Positions 22,221 to 34,645 of a stretch of DNA of 64,000 nt are shown here, one piece after another. Under the pieces are notes generated by a model. That model saw only the letters and a list, made by a program, of their open reading frames with translations. It searched no databases and was not told the DNA's origin. Source of the stretch: Filosporella fistucella (lineage: Eukaryota; Ascomycota; Leotiomycetes; Helotiales); contig JAQJZZ010000014.1 of assembly GCA_030077755.1 (NCBI GenBank), positions 496,001 through 560,000 on the forward strand, read 5' to 3'. Within the stretch, counting starts at the first letter, position 1; every line of letters starts with the position of its first letter. Position numbers and translations under genes: made by a program.

Positions 22221-23810
22221 ATGTTGGCCGCAGACCTCACTCATGCGCAACTCGAGTCCTACAGTACGATCGAGCGGGTATCGTCAGGTCTGTCTTTACT
22301 TGGATCGACATTTGTAGTCCTCACATTTCTCATCACGCCTCACTTTCACAAGCCGATCAACCGATTGATCTTCTATGCGTGTGTGGGAAATTATTTCACG
22401 AACATCGCCACGATCATCTCCAGGCATCCAATCATCACTGGAAATTTGAATGGACCTATATGCCAAGCTCAAGCATTTCTAATCCAAATGTAAGGCTTTC
22501 GTTTATTTTATAGATATGTAAAGGAGCTAATCGTGAACTGTATCAGGTTTCTCCCAGCTGATACCCTCTGGACCTTTGCTATGGCTATGAATGTTTACTT
22601 GACCTTCTACTGGGGCTATGGTGCTCGCGAACTTCGTCGCCTTGAGTATTGGTACATGTTATTCTGCTTTGGAATTCCTTTTGTACCTGCCCTGGTATTC
22701 TGTTTCATCCAATCAGCCGACAAGGGCAAAATGTATGGAAATGCTACTCTATGGTGCTGGATTTCAAGCGAGTGGGATGTTTACAGAATTGCATGTTTCT
22801 ATGCTCCTATCTGGTAATCAAGCTCCTCCCAATAAGACTTCACTTTCTGATCGAGCAGGGCCGTTATCGCACTTACGATCGCCATATATGTTCGTGCAGG
22901 TAGAGACATCTATATCAAGAACAAGCAACTTCGAGAGTTCAGCCGGAATACCCCCAGCACAATACAGCATGTCCACGATCCTTTCACTTCGAATCCCGAT
23001 GATAAGGTCGTTGTTGTCGTAACCAAGGAGACAGATGTGGTGATGGACCAGTCCACTGACGGAATCAATTTGAGCCAGATGAGCTCTCTTGACGGCATGC
23101 AAAAACCAGGCCAGCTCGTGAACTCCTACAAGGCCGTCATTTCAACTGGTGATGCGGCCAACGACGATCCCCGATACTCAACTGAGCGGAAAGATTCCTC
23201 AGCAGAAGTTACTCTACCATCTTCAAGCGATGTAACAAACCTGGAGGCTGCACCAAATACTCAAACCCGTAATTTCGCTGCAAGAGAGGCTAATAGTGCG
23301 ATCATGTCGTACACTAGAGTCGCTCTGTTCTTTTTCCTGGCCATGATGGTCACTTGGATTCCGTCTTCAGCAAATCGGCTATATTCAGTCATTCATGAAA
23401 AAGAGGTCAATGCAGCTCTACTCGCTCTATCCTCCCTGGTCTTACCCCTTCAAGGTTTCTGGAATGCATGTATCTATGTCATGACCAGTAAAGCCGCATG
23501 CAAGTATCTCTGGAAGGACATGAGGAACTTTCGTCGTGGAATCCTCACGGGTAACAGCGTACGCACCAACATCGCAGCAGCCTTCCAGGAGTCACCCGAA
23601 GAGCGCGCCCCTTACACTCACCAACGAAGTCCACCTCGTATGGGCATTTCATTTCACGGCGACACTGAGTCTACTGAAGAGCTGCAAGAAGACAATCGAC
23701 CTCGGACTCCAGTTGCAATCCATAGCAAGAGATTCTCTGGTCGCCGCGATATGCCAAGAAAAGAGTCGGGCTATCTCACAGACGGCTACGGACGAGCCAT
23801 CACACCTTGA
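22221..23810 (+). CDS. cAMP-receptor-like G-protein-coupled receptor
   Basis: Model: join(22221..22489,22547..22813,22859..23810), 495 residues, seven hydrophobic segments. Helix 1 covers GLSLLGSTFVVLTFLITP, helix 2 INRLIFYACVGNYFTNIATI, helix 3 includes LWTFAMAMNVYLTFYWG, and helix 4 YWYMLFCFGIPFVPALVFCF. Helix 5 runs across the second splice (VIALTIAIYVRAG). A third intracellular loop of more than 100 residues follows, with TVTK-type Ser/Thr-rich sequence; helices 6 and 7 contain LFFFLAMMVTWIPSSANRLY and LSSLVLPLQGFWNACIYV. The C-tail is hydrophilic. This order and the W-P/NA-Y motifs match fungal cAMP-receptor-like receptors (Neurospora GPR-1 to 3 class). Ligand unknown; probably couples to heterotrimeric G protein and cAMP signalling. 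Confidence 0.87.
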
Positions 23811-26010
23811 TTTCGATTCGATTCCCAACCAACTGTTGTGATGTATTCTGTTTTAGCGAGGCGTTCTGGTTTTTTTTGCATCTGGGTGGACAGATTGCAA
23901 TGTGTACTTTTTCCTATACTTTGTAATTGTTCTTCCTGGTTGTGGTACAGACACATAAAGTACATTTTGAATCTTCTTTGCTATGTGGCTTCTTGGGGAT
24001 GGAGGGGCGTTGACGGGAGTGGCAAATGTCGTTTACTCTGGCACACAGTGCTATAGGATGATACAGATAAGTAGGAATGATTCAAGAGTTAACTTCTCAG
24101 CTTCCCGAGTAATCGGAGCACACAATTTGAATGGTGAAATGGCAATCTGACATCTCTTCACAATTTTGATTTCATAATCAGTAGTAGCACTGAGCTACTT
24201 TTCGGTAGTATCGAGCTCCTGCAACGATAAATTAACTACTGGCAAATCGAGTTTTTATACTGCACGCGTTGCTTCTTCGATTTTCGTACACTTTTCTCTC
24301 TGTACGGACGTTGTTTTGATTTTTGTCTTTCGAAGTAAGCTGTTTAGGAAAGATATTTGAAGCTCACTACAAGCAATGAAGCAAAACATTGATTCGAAAG
24401 GATTTGTAGCTTCGGAAGAAGTTTCGAGGAAGCCGGAGTGCGTAATGCAAAGTCACTAAAGTTAGATATGTCATAATTATACCAGGCTTCGCATTTTGTC
24501 TCCTATCTTCGATGATAGGAACTTGAATAGTTTCAATTTCTTAGAGAAGGCGCTTGGAACTAAATGCATCTCTGATTGTGAGAGATCTGGGGCTTGATGT
24601 GTATCTTCACGAGGAGAGATGCGGTTGACAGTGTCTAGATCTCTGTTATTCTCTACTTTCCTGAACTAGCCGGACAAGCAAGATGTTTCTTTTGGATCTC
24701 TTATGATTGCCCGATACAGATGTAACTGACTGATGTCCAGCCTGGCATTGGGAGTGAGGTGGAAGAGTTGGAAATATGTTGATGCGAGCGGGTTTTATGT
24801 ACTTTTCGCAAAGCACGTGGCAGTCTTTGAATTTCTGCTTTAGGTTTTAAATGCTCTGCAGCTTGGTTTTTTGGACTTAGTAATAGTTTCTGTATATATC
24901 TGCACCTGTTCTTTCATGCAACTGAATCAAATATTCCCAAATCTTTAATCGGGACACTTTCTCTAATCAACCCTCATTGGGGCTCAAACTACATGATCCA
25001 TGCCACTCCCTACCTGCTTTCTCGCTAATCCACATCTGAGTCGTCTTCTCTCAGTGCCGGGCAAAGGGACCATGAGAATCTAGAACTGATATAAAATCAT
25101 GATTCTTGCTGACGGGCCACTTCCCTTAGTGTTGTTCAACTTGGCTGAACAACAGGACAGTCTATCAGCTTCCAATTTTTGCCACTCTCTCCAGCAAATC
25201 GTACCAAATAATTTTATGCGCGCATACTAGTACTACCTACAGCATGAAACAAACGTTAAATTTCACGTAATTGCCACCCTTATCACGGTATTTTGGGGCA
25301 TACTCACGAATCAAGTGTCTCTATTCATCAAACTTGTCTAGGTATTGGCTCTTACTCTTTAACATTTATTCCACCCCGTACGTAGTACTCCCTCTCCATC
25401 ATCTTACATTATTCGCGGGTCATTGGTATGGAGGTAATTCTGGCGATCAGCCACACACTCACCCAACCCCCTGGTCCCAAAATCTCGTACAACCCACCCA
25501 ATCACTCAAACGGCATTTCCCTTCAGCCTTACCAATATCCGAACTCCAATCAATCGAGATCGCGATCAGAGAATGGTGTGACTGGGGCGAGTGGTGTGAG
25601 AATTGGAACAGCTTGGCATGGAAGCCACAAGTGGAATGAAGAAGGCCAAGCGAGCCGTGTTGCCCGAGTAGGAAATCCGAAAACTGAGAATTTTGGTGAT
25701 GTCATGGGGAAATGTATTGGAGTGCATTTTGCGTGGGGATTATACTTTTTCCACGATGTATTGGGATTCGAGTGCAGATTCGCTGATGAGACGGTGTTAT
25801 GGCAGGAATCGCTAGCAGAGGAGAAGGGTAGTAAGCGTAATATTCGGTGGAATTATCATTATTACTATCATTGCTAAGAGATTCATTCAATCATGAATCC
25901 ATCACTGGTACAACCAAAATTCCAATCGCCTTTTCACCATCCCTATTTTTTCCCTCCACGCCAGGTACTTCCAGTTCCCTACAGCATATCAATGCAGCAT
26001 TTCGACTTGT
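23811..26010. other. Intergenic, no gene seen
   Basis: Convergent region between the receptor gene and the first bHLH gene. One open frame at 25428-25877 has no recognisable motif and unlikely composition, so it is left unannotated. Confidence 0.5.
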
Positions 26011-27179
26011 TCATGGAATGACCTCTCCTCCCATACTTACCCACGCCCCTTTCAATCTCTGCACATTATTCAAAAGCTCCTTCTTATTATTTTCCAACAC
26101 CATCTTCTCTCGCTCGAGGTCTTCGATGTGTTTCTTAGCAAGAATTAGCACTTCCGCTTTGCTGACCCGTTTCTCGGCACTCCCGTTATCAGTTCTTCCC
26201 TCTGCCTCGCCAACGACCTCTGGTGGAAGGACATTAAGTAAGGTGGAGAATTGGCCATTGAGACGAGTTCGGTATTGCTGGGTGAAATCAGCTGTTTTGG
26301 TCTTTTGCTAAGAGATTCATGAATTTCATTTTTTTTGGTACCATGTTCTTTGGAGCTGGGGGATGTGTGTCAGATATAAAATTGCAATCGAACCTTTTCA
26401 ACCAAATTATGGGAGTTTCTCGCTCCTCTTTGGTGATCATCATCGTCATCTTTCTTCTCCACGTAGCTCATTTTCTGTCCTGTCTTCGTACTGCGTAGTT
26501 TATGTCCTTTTGAGCTCGACGACCCGGACTTCTTATGCTTCGCGGACTCTTTCTCCTTGCCCCGTGAAGACTTTTCTGATTTGGTGGTGGTTGAGGAGCG
26601 GCGAGACTGGCTGTTGGTTCCCCATCCGGCTTTTCTTGGAGTCTGCGTAGAAGTGATTGTTGAAGTTGGTGAGGGGGCAAACGGATACAGCGAGGTTTCC
26701 ACTTCTCCCTCCTCCACATCCGTATTTAGAGCCGCTGCTCCATTCACCAAGGACAAAGGAACGAACGGAAGCTGGCTATCATTTTTAGTTGCCCAAGCTG
26801 GATTCCAAGATGACACAGTCGTGTTGGATGGATAGATTGAATCCCCGAATGACGCAACATGATTTTCATTCAATTTCTTGCCGAAACTATCATCGAAATT
26901 GTTCCAGGCATTATCAATAGAGGGGGTGTAAAGACCTGGTGAGGAAAGAGGGGAAGTCGCATATGTGTTGTCGTCAGCAGGCCAATCGGGGGTTCCCAAT
27001 GCGGATGCTGACGCCCAATCTGTAGAAGGTGTATCCAGTGTCTCGTATTGATATTGCGGGGTTGGAGCGTATGAATATTGGGAAGCTTTGGGAGGAATGA
27101 AAATCTATAGAATTGTTAGCTTAGAGCCCGACAATAAATTCACTGCAAGCCTGTCGTAATACTTTCCTTGCCGTGTTTT
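26011..27179 (-). CDS. SREBP-like bHLH transcription factor 1 (N-terminus unresolved)
   Basis: Traced exons: complement(join(26011..26277,26394..27104,27144..27179)); at least one earlier exon is missing. The short exon reads TRQGKYYDRLA and joins to IFIPPKASQYSY. A long Ser/Thr-rich region precedes a Lys-rich linker. The DNA-binding domain is split by a 116-base intron: SHNLVEK then QYRTRLNGQFSTLLNVLPPE, loop, and VSKAEVLILAKKHIEDLERE followed by a leucine-rich helix. The basic region keeps His, Glu and Arg of E-box binders, and the Tyr in EKQYR is the SREBP hallmark. It lacks visible membrane segments, so it is not a membrane-anchored SREBP. It ends SMGGEVIP. First of three related genes in tandem. 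Confidence 0.8.
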
Positions 27180-30100
27180 CTAGACATTCTGGTAGATGTG
27201 TAGTGTTCACTATTTGTACCCAATTGAGTTAAGATCCAGATATGACCATAAGCTGAACCCCACCACCGAGATTTTGGGGGATAAGAAATGTGAGACAATT
27301 GCCAACCATCCTCCATTATATATATCCCATGAGTTCCGAAGACCGTCCCACCCTCGTTCCGGTCTGCAACTAATCCTCATTTGATCCTATTTAGCTGTGA
27401 TTCAATATGCATATTGCACCCAGTTTAATGTACCTCATCGAGAGATCGACACCCATGTCACCGACTGCCGCACGCCGCGAGGCGCCCTGGAAACTTTACG
27501 CTGTGGATGGCCTGGCCCACGAATCTGCCTGATATCAGAGTGGAAAAGCGATGCACAACGCCAAGTCCAAGTCTATGCAGGAACCAATTGAAACCCTTCT
27601 ACAAGTGTAGTATTTAAGCCTGTACAACGTATCAATTGCGGGGGTTGTAATTGCCATGTAAGATATCGATAACCAGAGTCTCGGAAGCTTTCTCCGTTCT
27701 TACGGACCACGCAATAATCGGAAGGTTGACATGGGAGATGGAAGATGCTGAGATACCCACCTTTCTGCCGTGGTGGGGTTCTGATCTAAGTGTTGTACGA
27801 CATTTTGTTAATGCTTAGACTATATATGCGTCTGCCCCTGAGGATAAAGCACTCCGCTCAAAATATCCACCGGTTTTGGTGTGGCTAACGCAAGCTTAGA
27901 GTGTTCAATCAAAGATCCTTTCATGTTTTGGTGGATTCCATGGAATGCCTAGGTAACTCAATAGGGGTCCTGGCGCTGTGGGGCCTGTAACGCCATGCAG
28001 AAGCGACGCTGGATTTGCAGTATCTCTACAGAGGTATTTCCCGAGAGTAAAAGTAAAATAGAACTCCACTATCATTTATCACAATTATCGCGCCGTGGAT
28101 TGTGCCGTGGCGGATAACACGGCTCTGCAAGCAAATTTTTCTGGCAAGAGGGCGTAGGCTGGAGGCATTGAGACGACTCTAGACATTCACGTAATGCTTC
28201 TGTACGACACGTTCTAGAAGTATATATATATAGATATGCCTGTCTTACTTCCTGCAAGATAATCTTCCAAGCACATAAAGATATTGTAATAGATTTATCT
28301 CTGTACGATGAATAGCTGTTGCTCAGCATATTATCTTCAGGTATTCAGGATTTCAAATTATTCTCAATCGTTGTAACGATGCACAGTCATTACAGAATCC
28401 TAAACCCAATCCTGCGGAGCATTCAGATTAGATTTAGAGTGACGCCGACGATATTAAATCCGGAAGGTGAAGTGAATTATAGGATACCTCATTTAAAAAA
28501 GATAGATTGTGTAGATAGATGCCAATGACAAACTGTAAAGCTGCCTGACCATACATCACCCCTATCTCTGTGACAAGATTCAACACGAAGCCATTGAAGT
28601 GATATTTGGAAGTATACATTCCTATTGCTCTCCCAGTTATGACACTGAACGGTTCCTCCTCCAAGCATGAGCCGTTCTTGTTTGTATCATTTTCGTAGCA
28701 TTTCAACCTAGTGTATAGTATTCTCTAGTCATCCCACAACTCTTGATTTGTTTCTTGGGTGTATGTAGGAGGTAGGTTTTATGTAAACGTTGTCTTGTAA
28801 GTTGGAAGAAATGCCCGTTGGTATATCTGCAAGTGTTGGCAAACGTTCGCAGATGGCTGACAGGTTTCGAGAGGCAATTGGTGCTTGACGGACGTAACAT
28901 TGCCACACATTGTGAACTCGATGGTAAGGTGTGTATGGGTTCTTGTTCGAACAAGAATGACTCGGTTCTTCGATATCAAATCAATGCATTGGATGGAAAG
29001 AGTCGTTAATCTCCTTGGCGGATAAATTCCAGCACTAGAGCTGAGGTCGGTGAACCTCGGCACTATCGCTGATCTCATTCGCCCTACCTCTATTTGTCGT
29101 AGTAAGGGAGAGGTGGCTATGGTTCTGGAAGGGTTGCGTGCATGTGTCGAGGACGTCGAGGTGTTATTGCGGCATTAAACCGACCTTCTTCCATGGTGCC
29201 AAGGTGTCTGCTGGAGAGCGGAAAGTGAGTAATTGATGATAATTGAGAACTCAAAAGCTGTAAGCAAATAGTAAAAGGTATGGATATCATACTGTGGCGA
29301 ATGAGAAAGCTGCTCCATCGTCTGATGTATCTTACGCGCCTATTTAGGGTAGGAGTAAATGACAGCTTGAAGAACTTCTGCATACAATTTTCATTGTAGA
29401 AATCCTCGGGGAATGTGACATACCCTGAGAGATGTTGCATCTCTCAATCCTTGCTCACTTCCCACCTGGATATTCTGCACGCATTACAGATTTGTTTCGA
29501 TGTTATTGGAAGTGAGTCTATGCAGTGTCGTTGACATGTGGCCGAATGAACATCTTCATCAACAACATGCTGCATGACAGGATAAGTCAAGAGGATGAAG
29601 GAGTGAGATCGCCGATGTGGGATTAAGAAATAAATAACACTGCTAGTGCATTGACCTGCCGTGGCCAATACATGCGGTCTCCCCTGCCATGGAGGTGTCT
29701 CCGTTTATGACAGAATTTGCTTGCCCAATAAGCCACAGGGAACTTCTCCCATGTTGCGGTACCATTGCCCTTAGCAGCCAATACCGGGCATGTGGCCAGA
29801 CTTATTCGTATTGGTACTTATGGGAGATGTACTCATTGGTTATAACAAAGTGCCGTTTTCGTGATACTCTGAACTCCATGGTCAAATATCTGCCCATCGA
29901 AGCCCGAGTGTTCCAGACCCAGCACCAGTTGTACAACGCGCGCCGGAGAAACGGCATGCCTGATCAAGGGTATAACGCAATATCTAACCACAAGATGAGC
30001 ATCTATTGCAGCGGATACTGCTACTTTAAGCATCCGTCATAACCGGCGAAACACTCTTGACGGATGCTGAATATCGTGCTTCTAGAAAGCCAGAATTTCC

Positions 30101-30601
30101 AGTAGCGAGTAAGAAACGTATTTCGCAGGTACCATGACTTTTGTGACAAGGAACTTTGCAGAAGCGTCCCACTGAAAGCTGAGACTCACGAGGATCATGT
30201 CTTGTGATAAGCATGAGATTTTCGCTTATATGGAATGATAGGATGATTCGCCATCTTTTGACATGAATGCTGTTTGTATGAAGTGACACTCTCATTCAAC
30301 GCAAACATACTACAAAAATAAATCTCGAATTGTCTTTGCTATGGAGACTAAGCCAAGGTGCAAGGATATGAAGTGCTTTTTGCCAAGTCACGTGGACTAC
30401 CCCCCTATTCATAATTTGTGGCCAACACTTTCTTAGATAAGCACAAATGACAAAGAGAAGTGATTGAAACTTTAGAGAATAGTAATATATATTGAATCTT
30501 CTGTAGAACAACAGGAAACAATGTCGCTTTAAGGTGCGAAGAAGTCTCCATGGTTTCGGTCTTCCGAGTGAAACTATCCAAGACTTGCAAGCTTGAACTA
30601 G
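27180..30601. other. Intergenic between bHLH genes 1 and 2
   Basis: It presumably contains the promoter and first exon of bHLH gene 1 (a candidate start lies within about 27186-27300). No other gene is supported in the remaining 3 kb. Confidence 0.5.
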
Positions 30602-31406
30602 TTATACCATAGATTCCCCACCACATCCTTCAATCATTCCCTCAAAGAGTTTGATATTTGCGAACAATGACTCTCTCTCGGTTTCCAAATCCGACTGCTC
30701 ACATTCCAGCAAATGAATATGTTTCTTCGCTAGGTCCAGAATTTCCATTTTGCTGATAGTTTTGTCAGAGCCCGCTCTTGCTATCCCCTCGACACTCGTT
30801 ACCACGAATTTGGGAGGAAGGGACTGTAGTAATGTCGTGTATAAGTCGTTCAGCCGAGCACGATACTTGTGCTCTGCCTTGTATAATTTGGGCGGAGTTG
30901 ATTCTGCGTCGTCAGGCTTGAAATCACTTCCGCATGTTGTTTTAGACGAGAAGGAATTGGTGATTTGTAGCTGGTCAGCTGGAGATGCGGATGAGAATGG
31001 TACAGCCATCATACGAGCACGCTGCGAGCGTTCAGCACAAGACATAGAATTGTGATGGAGTGGAGCTTGCTACTTTTCTTGGCCCATGTGATATTTCCCT
31101 CCTGCTATCGGCAGTAGCTTCGAAAGATAGTTGTGGTTTTGTCCCAGATTGTATTGATATCGGATTGCTGTTCACTGGTATGATCGAACATTGATCGTTG
31201 TTCCATTGATGAGAGGGCTCAATATGGCCAAACTGGCCGGTAAAACTATCAACATTACCGTATAGTGGCGAAGTGAATGCTTCAGCAGATGAGATGCCCG
31301 ATTGATATTCGTGATGATCCTGAAACCATTGAGGCGCAATCTGACCTACAGGAACTGGCAATTGAATTATGAAATCCTGATTTCGACTCCCAGGGTGGTC
31401 TACCGT
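30602..31406 (-). CDS. Divergent bHLH transcription factor 2 (N-terminus unresolved)
   Basis: Traced exons: complement(join(30602..31021,31074..31406)); an earlier exon must exist, because 31406 is an acceptor (CTTTCAG). Encoded sequence includes a Gln/Pro-rich start, SHGPRK joined to RARMMAV, and then the bHLH domain: KLYKAEHKYRARLNDLYTTL, LQSLPPKF, a loop, KTISKMEILDLAKKHIHLLE and a coiled C-terminus. Relative to its neighbours the conserved His of the basic region is replaced (Leu at that place in PPKLYKAEHKYR), while Glu and Arg remain. DNA recognition may therefore differ. The apparent GTG start at 31466 is a GTGAGT splice donor, not a start codon. Confidence 0.72.
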
Positions 31407-33567
31407 CTGAAAGGAGCCAGCCGGACGCGGTTCGGGATGAATTGGACGGTAGTCTTTTTTACTCACTCAAAAACGGTTAGCATTTAGTTTCGCAGCTCGA
31501 AGCCACCTTAGCACTTGGTTAGATCAAAACGGATGGCATGAATTATTTCATGATAATCTGGGCAATAAATCGCTTAAACTGCTTCTAAACTTGGCATAGG
31601 AGTGCAACTTACTCTCAAAACTTGCTAGTGCTTCTAAGAACGTCTTCTGTTTGCAGTTGTCCAGCTCGTTTGAGGGCACGGAAATCGTAAATCTCTTTAC
31701 CGAAGACTTGCGAAGCTCGACCGATTTCAAAGATGGTTAGACGGCACATGGAATTCATGGAAAACGCGGTAAAAGGTCAGATTATGCAGCGGTCTGGATT
31801 GTCCGTCCACATAATAGAGTCTGGAACATAGGGAAAGGTAAATATGGTGCGGGGCTGGCACCTCGCCATTCAGCGATCAAGGCCGAAAACTTCGATGGAG
31901 GATAAATATCAACTCTAATGGCGTGCATATCCCGTCCAATGTATGATGATCAAGGCCAATCATCCATAGCGGGTATCATTTTGTCCAAGAAAAAACCAAA
32001 TGCCAGCTATGCAGACGCTGTGGGATTTGAAATACCCATACCAAACTGCTCTACGCTGCAGTGAGAACTGGGCGGACTCCTGCGGAGATAGACTTTCAAG
32101 ATGCCCTAGCTGAATGGGCACCACTGCAGGAGAGACATCCACGCCGGAGTTTAGAGCCGCCAATCGCATCACGGAATAGCTGAAGGATGCTGAGGGCGTT
32201 GGACAGCCTCAATTCCGGCCCCACAATGTATCGTAATAGAAGTTGGAATATAGCTTGAGTCGCAAGAATGGCTAATCATCAGGTTTGAGATAGTGTCCCA
32301 GGTATGCTGATGGTGAAGTATTTTCAGAGTCGATATCATGTTCTCCACCATTTTGCTAATGTGCGTTGTGGCGTTTTTGGATATCATGAGCTTTGTGTGG
32401 CACCATCCACGAGACTGCTGCAGGATCCTCCCAAATGGCATGATCAGCATGAAAAGCGGTATGCATCTTCGGCCATGTGTGAAAGACGGCTATTCCATGC
32501 CATAAAATAGGTACGGCACCACCATTGCGTTATCACATGACCAGGGATTAGTGAACACATGACCGTGTCAGCTTGTTCTTCCCAGAGACAGGGACAAAAC
32601 AACTTACACTTGCATTAAAAGGTACGATAATGACGTACGGTACAAAGGTGAGGACCGTTATAGCAGGATCCCAAAGTCGCGAGCCAGAACAAGAAGACAG
32701 GGAGAGAAAGTCTAGAGTCCTGGAAATTAGCCAGCTTGACATTTCGAGGCAGGCCTGTTTCGAGGGGTATCTTTCAAATAATCGATGTCCAGGAGTGCTG
32801 ATTGAAACGCAATGACAAGTTCTCATGAATGGAATGGAAAAAAACCCGAAATCGCAAATCCAACCAAACAGAATGCATCATAAGAAAAGTATCTAGACCA
32901 AGAAGACGAATAAAAATACACTGTGGATAGAAAGGTGAAAAATCTTGAGTCCGCTTCAATAGTAAGGATTTTGGGATATGGAAAAGAGGTGAAGATGGGG
33001 ACAAGAAACCTTTTATCTTTGTTTTGTGAAGTATGGCTGGCACCATCATGACGTCATGAGCTACCACATTTCCCTGAAATTCTGAATATATTCAGCCACT
33101 TTACCTTTTTGTGACAATCCTGCCATTCAGATCGATAAACGCCGGTCATTTGGCATCATATGTCCCAAATGGCTTTTCAGATACCATATCTGCTACCTTG
33201 CAAGTCTAAGTTTCGAAAATTACACTTCCTGGCTTTCCATAGCAGTAAAGACAAGCGTTTTCACCGCTCACAGTCTAGATCTGCTATCTATCCTGGTTAG
33301 AAGGATAATTTTCTGCTGCGCGAATTGTTCTTGGCCAGCTAGGCATGATATGTGGGGTATATGGCTCCAAGATTGGCAACGGATCTCTACACAGAGGAGG
33401 ACAAAGGTGGTAAAAGCACAATACAGTAACCCCAAACTGCACGAGCAAATTCCAAAGGAAGCAATGCAAAGATATTGTATTGATTTGAGTACTGGGTATC
33501 TATAACACAATGCCTATCTCTATCCTACTCATGGACATCAAACGCAGAACATCTCGAAATAAATTCT
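31407..33567. other. Intergenic between bHLH genes 2 and 3
   Basis: It holds the unresolved first exon and promoter of bHLH gene 2 (near 31410-31520) and the 3' flank of bHLH gene 3. No other exon was recognised. Confidence 0.5.
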
Positions 33568-34645
33568 CTATGGCATAACCACCCCACCCAACTCAATATA
33601 CCGCGCCTTCAATCTCTCAAAATCAGTTTGCAACTCCTTATTATCTCCAGTGAGGACTTTCTCCTCCTCTTGCAACTTTTTTATGTAATGCTCTGCCAAG
33701 ATCAATGTTTCGGCCTTGCTGATATCCCTTCCCGAGCTCCCTATATCAAGTCCATTGCCAGTCACTACCTCCGGTGGTATTCGTTCCAGAAGCTGCGCGA
33801 AATGAGCATTGAGTCGATTCCTGTACTGTTTTTCAACTGCGTTGTGGGATGATTTATTGCTCCTATGCTTTCCTTTGCCAGCTTTTGAGAGAGGTCCAGC
33901 AACTGAAAAGGTGGCACCTCCAGACACTTTCGAAGTGCGAAGTTTCGATTGTGGCTCAGTGGATTTTGAGTGATTTCGAACCTTTTGTGTTGCTTGTGTA
34001 GCAATTAGAGGTGGCGAGTCAGTAGCCGCGGAGCTGCTTTGTGGATTTGAACTGCTAAATGTACGCTTGACCGCTGCCCTGGTAGGAGGATAGTTTCTGG
34101 TACTCGTGGAAGGGCTAGGTGTAATGGTAGCAGGTAGCATTGCCATGTCTTCAGGCATCTCGATTTCAGGCAAGCCTGCCTGCCATGTGTTTGCTCCGAA
34201 ACTGAAAGATCTGCTGTCTTGACTCCAGTATGGGGAGATGAGACCCCCGCCGGATTCTGGTCCTGAAAATGAAAATGGACTTAGTTGTCCTTCTGAGTTC
34301 GTTCCAAAATTCTCATTCGGTGTGTGTGGCAGACTTGAAGGCTGGGCTCGAACAAAGCTTGAATCGAAATATCCTTCTCCTCCACTCCTGTTTGTTAAGT
34401 ACATATCTTGTGATGATGATGACAGTGGTGATATGACCAAAGGGGAATCGGTATTCATTGGAGAGGACATCGCGTTCCACAAGTGAGGAAATGTATCATT
34501 ATTGGTCAATGGTATGAAAGCCTCGTCATTTTCATTGTATCGTGATTCATATGAGGGGATGTCAAAAGACTGTTAGAAGTCAGCGAGGTAACTAGTCTCC
34601 ACATAGGCCAGAGAGTATCACCTGATTATGCTGATTGTTCTCCAT
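33568..34645 (-). CDS. SREBP-like bHLH transcription factor 3
   Basis: Model: complement(join(33568..34569,34622..34645)), 341 residues. The first exon is only eight codons (MENNQHNQ), spliced by a GTGATA...CTTCTAACAG intron to SFDIPSYESRYNENDEAFIP. A long Ser/Pro-rich activation-type region follows, then KGKHRSNKSSHNAVEKQYRN and RLNAHFAQLLERIPPEVV. The loop and ISKAETLILAEHYIKKLQEE come next, continuing into a leucine zipper and ending ELGGVVMP. The basic region has His-x3-Glu-x3-Arg with the SREBP-type Tyr. This is the most complete and canonical member of the tandem group. Targets unknown; no membrane domain. Confidence 0.86.

Noticed and set aside
25428..25877. 149-codon open frame on the plus strand
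   Set aside because: No motif, no splice context and a biased tail (repeated Tyr/His); likely chance.
31441..31466. Apparent GTG start codon for bHLH gene 2
   Set aside because: The bases are GTGAGT, a consensus splice donor, and a CTTTCAG acceptor follows at 31407. The codons between are better read as intron.
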